Notes under the pieces: model-generated
Seen by the model: only the letters and a program-made list of their open reading frames with translations
The model's database searches: none
Told to the model about the DNA's origin: nothing
Shown: positions 6,254 to 8,858 of the stretch, in pieces
Layout: every line of letters starts with the position of its first letter
Numbering within the stretch: the stretch's first letter is position 1
DNA from: PBB1 sp043749095
GTDB lineage: Bacteria > Pseudomonadota > Gammaproteobacteria > Burkholderiales > Burkholderiaceae_C
DNA: 8,858 nt
Assembly (NCBI GenBank): GCA_043749095.1
Contig: JAYVEB010000340.1
Coordinates: forward strand, 1-8,858
Reading direction: 5' to 3'
Program-made: the position numbers and the translations under genes

Positions 6254-7615
6254 GATGCCAGACTCACACCCATGCGTGCCCCTCCTGTCACCGGCCTGGT
6301 CCTGACCGGCGGTGGTGCGCGCGCCGCTTACCAGATCGGCGTGTTGAAGGCGGTCACGCAGATCCGGCGCGATTGCCAGGGTGCAGCCGACAACCCGTTC
6401 GCCGTGATTGCAGGCACCTCGGCCGGCGCCATCAACGCAGCGGCACTGGCCTGTCGCGCGGACGACTTCGATGCGGCGGTGCAGACCCTGGTCGACACCT
6501 GGTCGAACTTCCATGCCGATCAGGTGTACCGCGCCGATTCGCTGGGCGTGATCCGCACCGGTGCGCGCTGGCTGACGATGTTGTCGATCGGCTGGGTGCT
6601 TGCCAAGTGGCGCCGCGCGCGGCCACGCTCGCTGCTCGACAACAGCCCGCTGCGCAAGATGCTGATCGACCTGGTGCCCTTGCACCGTCTGCGGCAGATG
6701 ATGTGTGAAGGGCACCTGCAGGCGCTGGCGGTCAGCGCATCCGGCTACGGCTCGGGTCTGCATGTCACCTTCTACGACACGCTGGCTGACATCGTGCCTT
6801 GGAACCGCTCGCAACGGGTCTCGGTGGCGCAGTCGATCACCATCGATCACCTGCTCGCGTCATCGGCCATCCCGTTCGTGTTCCCCGCGGTGTCACTGGG
6901 CCTGAAGGGCCGAAGTGAATATTTCGGCGACGGTTCGATGCGTCAGTCGGCACCGATCTCGCCCGCGGTGCACCTCGGCGCCGAGCGCATCCTGGTCGTC
7001 GGGGCGGGACGCATGCACGAACCCGCGCTGTCGGTCGAAGCACGTATCGGCAGCGACGAATACCCGAATCTCGCGCAGATCGCCGGCCACGCGCTGTCGA
7101 ATATCTTTCTCGATGCACTGGCGGTCGACATCGAGCGGCTGCAACGGATCAACCGGACGCTGTCGCTGCTGTCGCCCGAAACACGTTTACACAGCGGCCT
7201 GCGGCCGATCGACGTGCTGGTGATCGCCCCCAGCCAACGCCTCGACGACATTGCCGCGCGACACCTCGGCAGCTTGCCGCCGTCGATCCGTGCACTGCTG
7301 CGTGGCGTGGGTGTCTCCGGTCATGGCGATGATGCGCGCGGCGCGGCATTGGCCAGCTACCTGATGTTCGAGGCACCGTACACGCAGGAGTTGATGGCGC
7401 TGGGCGAAACCGACACGCTGATCCGCCGTGACGAGGTCGCGCAGTTCTTCGGCTGGGATCGTCGCCACAAACCGCGCGGCCCCGACCACCCGCAGGCCCA
7501 GTATTCGCGGGCCGAACGGGTCGAGCTCGGTGGCGAGGAACGCGAGGCCGACAGCCCCTCGATCGCCCCGCGCAGAAACTTCGGAGACGGCGCAGGCGCC
7601 TGCGTTTCAGCGTGA
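6251..7615 (+). CDS. Patatin-like phospholipase family protein
   Basis: A 454-residue serine hydrolase of the patatin family, expected to cleave acyl esters of phospholipids. The oxyanion-hole motif TGGGARAAYQIGVLK lies near residues 19-33; the nucleophile is Ser57 in GTSAG (55-59); the catalytic Asp227 is in FGDGSMRQ, so the Ser-Asp dyad is intact. ASSAIPFVFPAV (203-214) is also typical. No signal peptide is visible; the protein is probably cytoplasmic or loosely membrane-bound. Start: GTG at 6251, because AAGGAG (6239-6244) sits six bases upstream; ATG at 6272 is an alternative. The charged, proline-rich tail (about 410-454) looks disordered, and its last codons overlap the convergent hupE-like gene by 9 bp. 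It follows the panE-like gene by 52 bases on the same strand. The physiological substrate is unknown. Confidence 0.9.
   Translation: MDARLTPMRAPPVTGLVLTGGGARAAYQIGVLKAVTQIRRDCQGAADNPFAVIAGTSAGAINAAALACRADDFDAAVQTLVDTWSNFHADQVYRADSLGVIRTGARWLTMLSIGWVLAKWRRARPRSLLDNSPLRKMLIDLVPLHRLRQMMCEGHLQALAVSASGYGSGLHVTFYDTLADIVPWNRSQRVSVAQSITIDHLLASSAIPFVFPAVSLGLKGRSEYFGDGSMRQSAPISPAVHLGAERILVVGAGRMHEPALSVEARIGSDEYPNLAQIAGHALSNIFLDALAVDIERLQRINRTLSLLSPETRLHSGLRPIDVLVIAPSQRLDDIAARHLGSLPPSIRALLRGVGVSGHGDDARGAALASYLMFEAPYTQELMALGETDTLIRRDEVAQFFGWDRRHKPRGPDHPQAQYSRAERVELGGEEREADSPSIAPRRNFGDGAGACVSA
7591..7604. terminator. 14-bp perfect palindrome at the convergent gene ends
   Basis: CGCAGGCGCCTGCG is fully self-complementary and is followed by TTTC on the plus strand. 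It lies within the last codons of the patatin gene and just beyond the hupE-like stop. With flanking GAAAC (7575-7579 region) and GTTTC (7604-7608) a longer cruciform is possible. It may act as a weak two-way terminator; a hairpin with no spacer must open its centre to form a loop, so confidence is low. Confidence 0.3.
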
Positions 7616-8251
7616 CAGCGACGGGCTGGTCGCGATGCTGGGAGCCGAAGCCGGTGGCGCCACCGTGTGCAAGGCCAGCACCAGCACGGATGTAGCCACC
7701 ATCCGGGATCCGACCACGCGGATCAGCACCGGGATCCACGGCCGCTTGAATTCGTCGATCAACGTCGCGCCGCTGACTGCGCACAGGCAGGTGCCGAACC
7801 AGGTTCCGGCCAAGTCGGCGTAGCGGCTGGCACCGCGCAGGCCCTCGGGGTCCGATCCAAGTCCTATCCCGAGGCCGATACTGGCGGCCAGCACCACCAC
7901 CACCACCATTGCCTGCGGCAGTGGGCGCGCCAGCACCACCACCACACCGGTCAACCATGCCACCACCAGTAACGCCGTGTCGGCCGAGGCGGGCCAGCCC
8001 ATCGCAGCCGCGGCCAGCCCCGTTGTGGTTGTTGAAGCCAGCGCGACCATGATCGCCGTCGATGCCTGGACACCGCGCTGCGCGATGCGCAGCAGCAGTG
8101 CAATCAGCGCGACGAGGTGGGCGGGCTCGAACAGCGGGTGCAGGAATCCGCCCATGAAGTCGCCCAAGCCATTGACCGAGCCGTGGGCCTGCGCCTGCGG
8201 CCCGAGCAGCAGCAGCGCAAGTGCCAGCGCGATTCGGCGTGTCGTCACCAT
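7607..8251 (-). CDS. HupE/UreJ-like membrane protein, putative metal permease
   Basis: A 214-residue inner-membrane protein. It begins with a signal peptide (MVTTRRIALALALLLLGPQA, then QA before His23), leaving a mature N-terminus starting HGSVNG, as in HupE/UreJ proteins. GDFMGGFLHPLFEPAHLVAL (30-49) is the divergent form of the HupE signature that normally reads HP-x-x-G-x-DH. About five further hydrophobic segments follow (near 43-57, 64-84, 92-109, 113-132, 174-196). HupE/UreJ members move nickel or cobalt; loss of the Asp-His pair here (Ala44-His45) makes the metal role less certain. The ATG overlaps the TGA of the upstream broken hupE as ATGGTGA and has no clear Shine-Dalgarno, which suggests that translation used to be coupled. 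The frame stays open upstream to 8389, but that part belongs to the neighbour. The tail after ~199 is Pro/Ser/Ala-rich. Confidence 0.8.
   Translation of the reverse strand: MVTTRRIALALALLLLGPQAQAHGSVNGLGDFMGGFLHPLFEPAHLVALIALLLRIAQRGVQASTAIMVALASTTTTGLAAAAMGWPASADTALLVVAWLTGVVVVLARPLPQAMVVVVVLAASIGLGIGLGSDPEGLRGASRYADLAGTWFGTCLCAVSGATLIDEFKRPWIPVLIRVVGSRMVATSVLVLALHTVAPPASAPSIATSPSLSR
7887..7945. repeat. Two 17-bp direct repeats of a CAC-rich unit inside the hupE-like gene
   Basis: GCCAGCACCACCACCAC occurs at 7887-7903 and again at 7929-7945. On the coding (minus) strand these are GTG-rich and encode valine runs in two adjacent membrane helices (VVVVV near 116-120 and VVVV near 103-106). Probably codon-driven low complexity, not a mobile or regulatory repeat. 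Confidence 0.7.
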
Positions 8252-8645
8252 GCGTGGAACAGGAAGCTGAAGCCGCCCAGTGCGATGACACCACCCACGG
8301 CGCGGATGGCGGTGATCCCCGCCGGCCACCATGCCGCCGAGCGCGATGGCCGAAACCGCGATGCCCGTTTCCACGCCGGGCAAAGGCACACCATCACGCC
8401 CAGTGCCCCCCGAACGCCATCACCAGCGGGAACACCACCGGCAACATCCAGATCGCCGGCATGCCGAGGAAGGCCCCCCACAGACCAACGGCCACCATCG
8501 CGATCACGTGGTCCCCGCCCAGGATCGGGTGCATGAATCCGGCAGAAAAACCGCCCACCGCATCATTGCCCATGTGGGCATGGGCACCCGGTACTCAGGC
8601 CATCATGACCAGGGCAAGCAGCACGATGCGTTGTCTTTTGCCCAT
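8245..8645 (-). pseudogene. hupE: HupE/UreJ family nickel/cobalt permease, degraded
   Basis: Read from ATG 8645, the frame gives a signal peptide broken by TGA at 8595-8597, then AHAHMGNDAVGG and FMHPILGGDHVIAMVAVGLW, the full HupE/UreJ signature. The frame is lost at a run of six G (8406-8411) and again at 8391-8392. Adding one G at each place restores FGGALGVMGVPLPGVETGIA, a good family match. Near 8321-8332 the frame jumps from ALGGMVA to WPAGITAIRAVGG, and the gene ends in GFSFLFHAW and TGA at 8245-8247. The stitched product is about 135 residues against a usual 190-200. The middle segment, with the FHGHAHG motif, is missing. GGAG (8655-8658) lies nine bases before the ATG. The small single-base defects could be sequencing errors; the missing segment is harder to explain that way. 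Confidence 0.78.
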
Positions 8646-8690
8646 CGGCGATGGCTCCGTTTTCAGGTTGAATGATGAGCGATCGGGCAC

Positions 8691-8858
8691 TCAGAACTCG
8701 ATGACCATCGTCGCCCGGAACGAGCGTGATTCCAGTGGATGGAAGTGGATGTCGTTGACGCCACCGGCTGGCTCGCCCGGCAGGCGCGAGGTGTAGTAGT
8801 AATCGATGGCCGAGTCACGGTTGTTGGTGAGGTTGAATCCTTCCAGTTCAACCTTGAT
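8691..8858 (-). CDS. TonB-dependent receptor, C-terminal end (partial)
   Basis: The last 55 codons of a gene that enters from beyond the right edge. The product ends NLTNNRDSAIDYYYTSRLPG, then GGVNDIHFHPLESRSFRATM, then VIEF and TGA (8691-8693). Alternating polar and aromatic residues, an N-x-T-N-N turn and a C-terminal Phe are typical of the final beta strands of TonB-dependent outer-membrane receptors, where the last Phe is part of the Bam recognition signal. It lies 45 bases upstream of the hupE pseudogene on the same strand. Together they suggest outer- and inner-membrane steps of one uptake route, perhaps for nickel, cobalt or a chelate. The substrate cannot be told from this fragment. 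Confidence 0.8.
   Translation of the reverse strand: MKVELEGFNLTNNRDSAIDYYYTSRLPGEPAGGVNDIHFHPLESRSFRATMVIEF

Noticed and set aside
7887..7945. CAC-rich direct repeats as a CRISPR or iteron array
   Set aside because: Only two copies inside a coding frame, explained by valine codons in membrane helices.
7149..8294. 381-codon minus-strand frame opposite the patatin end and over the hupE-like gene
   Set aside because: It is out of frame with the HupE-like protein, which has a signal peptide and membrane helices, and its Arg/Gly/Pro-rich product looks like a shadow.
8595..8597. TGA in the hupE signal peptide as a selenocysteine codon
   Set aside because: A selenocysteine in a cleaved signal peptide makes no sense, and I see no convincing SECIS-like stem just downstream; the gene has other lesions as well.
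8221..8796. 191-codon plus-strand frame over the broken hupE and receptor end
   Set aside because: The minus strand shows clear HupE and TonB-receptor residues; the plus-strand product has no recognisable features.
8663..8851. 62-codon minus-strand frame at the right edge
   Set aside because: The other minus-strand frame encodes a convincing receptor C-terminus ending in Phe, so this one is a shadow.

Overview
The window is GC-rich DNA that reads like a betaproteobacterial chromosome. The evidence is the style of the 5S rRNA 3' end, the codon use, and proteins of Burkholderiales/Rhodocyclales flavour. Genus is not determinable from what is here. It opens with the last ~33 bases of a 5S rRNA gene and its terminator (1-74), so it lies directly downstream of an rRNA operon.

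The main block (123-5223) is a nitrogen-metabolism locus. A divergent XRE-cupin regulator of PuuR type (minus strand) faces an operon of four genes: a type III glutamine synthetase / gamma-glutamylmethylamide synthetase (glnT/gmaS-like), then glxB, glxC and glxD (also called mgsA, mgsB, mgsC). The three glx products together hold the amidotransferase, GXGXG and FMN/Fe-S domains that make up one large glutamate synthase subunit. In methylotrophs this set is N-methylglutamate synthase of the methylamine pathway; in rhizobia it accompanies glnT. No N-methylglutamate dehydrogenase (mgdABCD) or ammonium transporter gene is in the window, so the physiological substrate stays open. The divergent promoter region carries an 18-bp imperfect palindrome that overlaps the -35 box of the operon and the translation start of the regulator, a good candidate operator.

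The next block (5278-7615, plus strand) has a ketopantoate-reductase-family oxidoreductase and a patatin-like phospholipase with an intact Ser-Asp dyad. They are co-directional and closely spaced, but no functional link is evident.

The last block (7607-8858, minus strand) is the end of a metal-uptake-like cluster: the C-terminus of a TonB-dependent outer-membrane receptor, a degraded hupE/ureJ gene, and an intact divergent HupE/UreJ-like membrane protein whose stop overlaps the patatin gene by 9 bp. The first hupE copy has a stop in its signal peptide, two frame breaks at G runs and an apparent internal deletion of about 60 codons, so it is either a pseudogene or a stretch with sequencing errors plus a real deletion.

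I did not find a wholly new system. The items most worth a second look are the regulator/operator design, the glnT-glxBCD set without the dehydrogenase, and the broken hupE.
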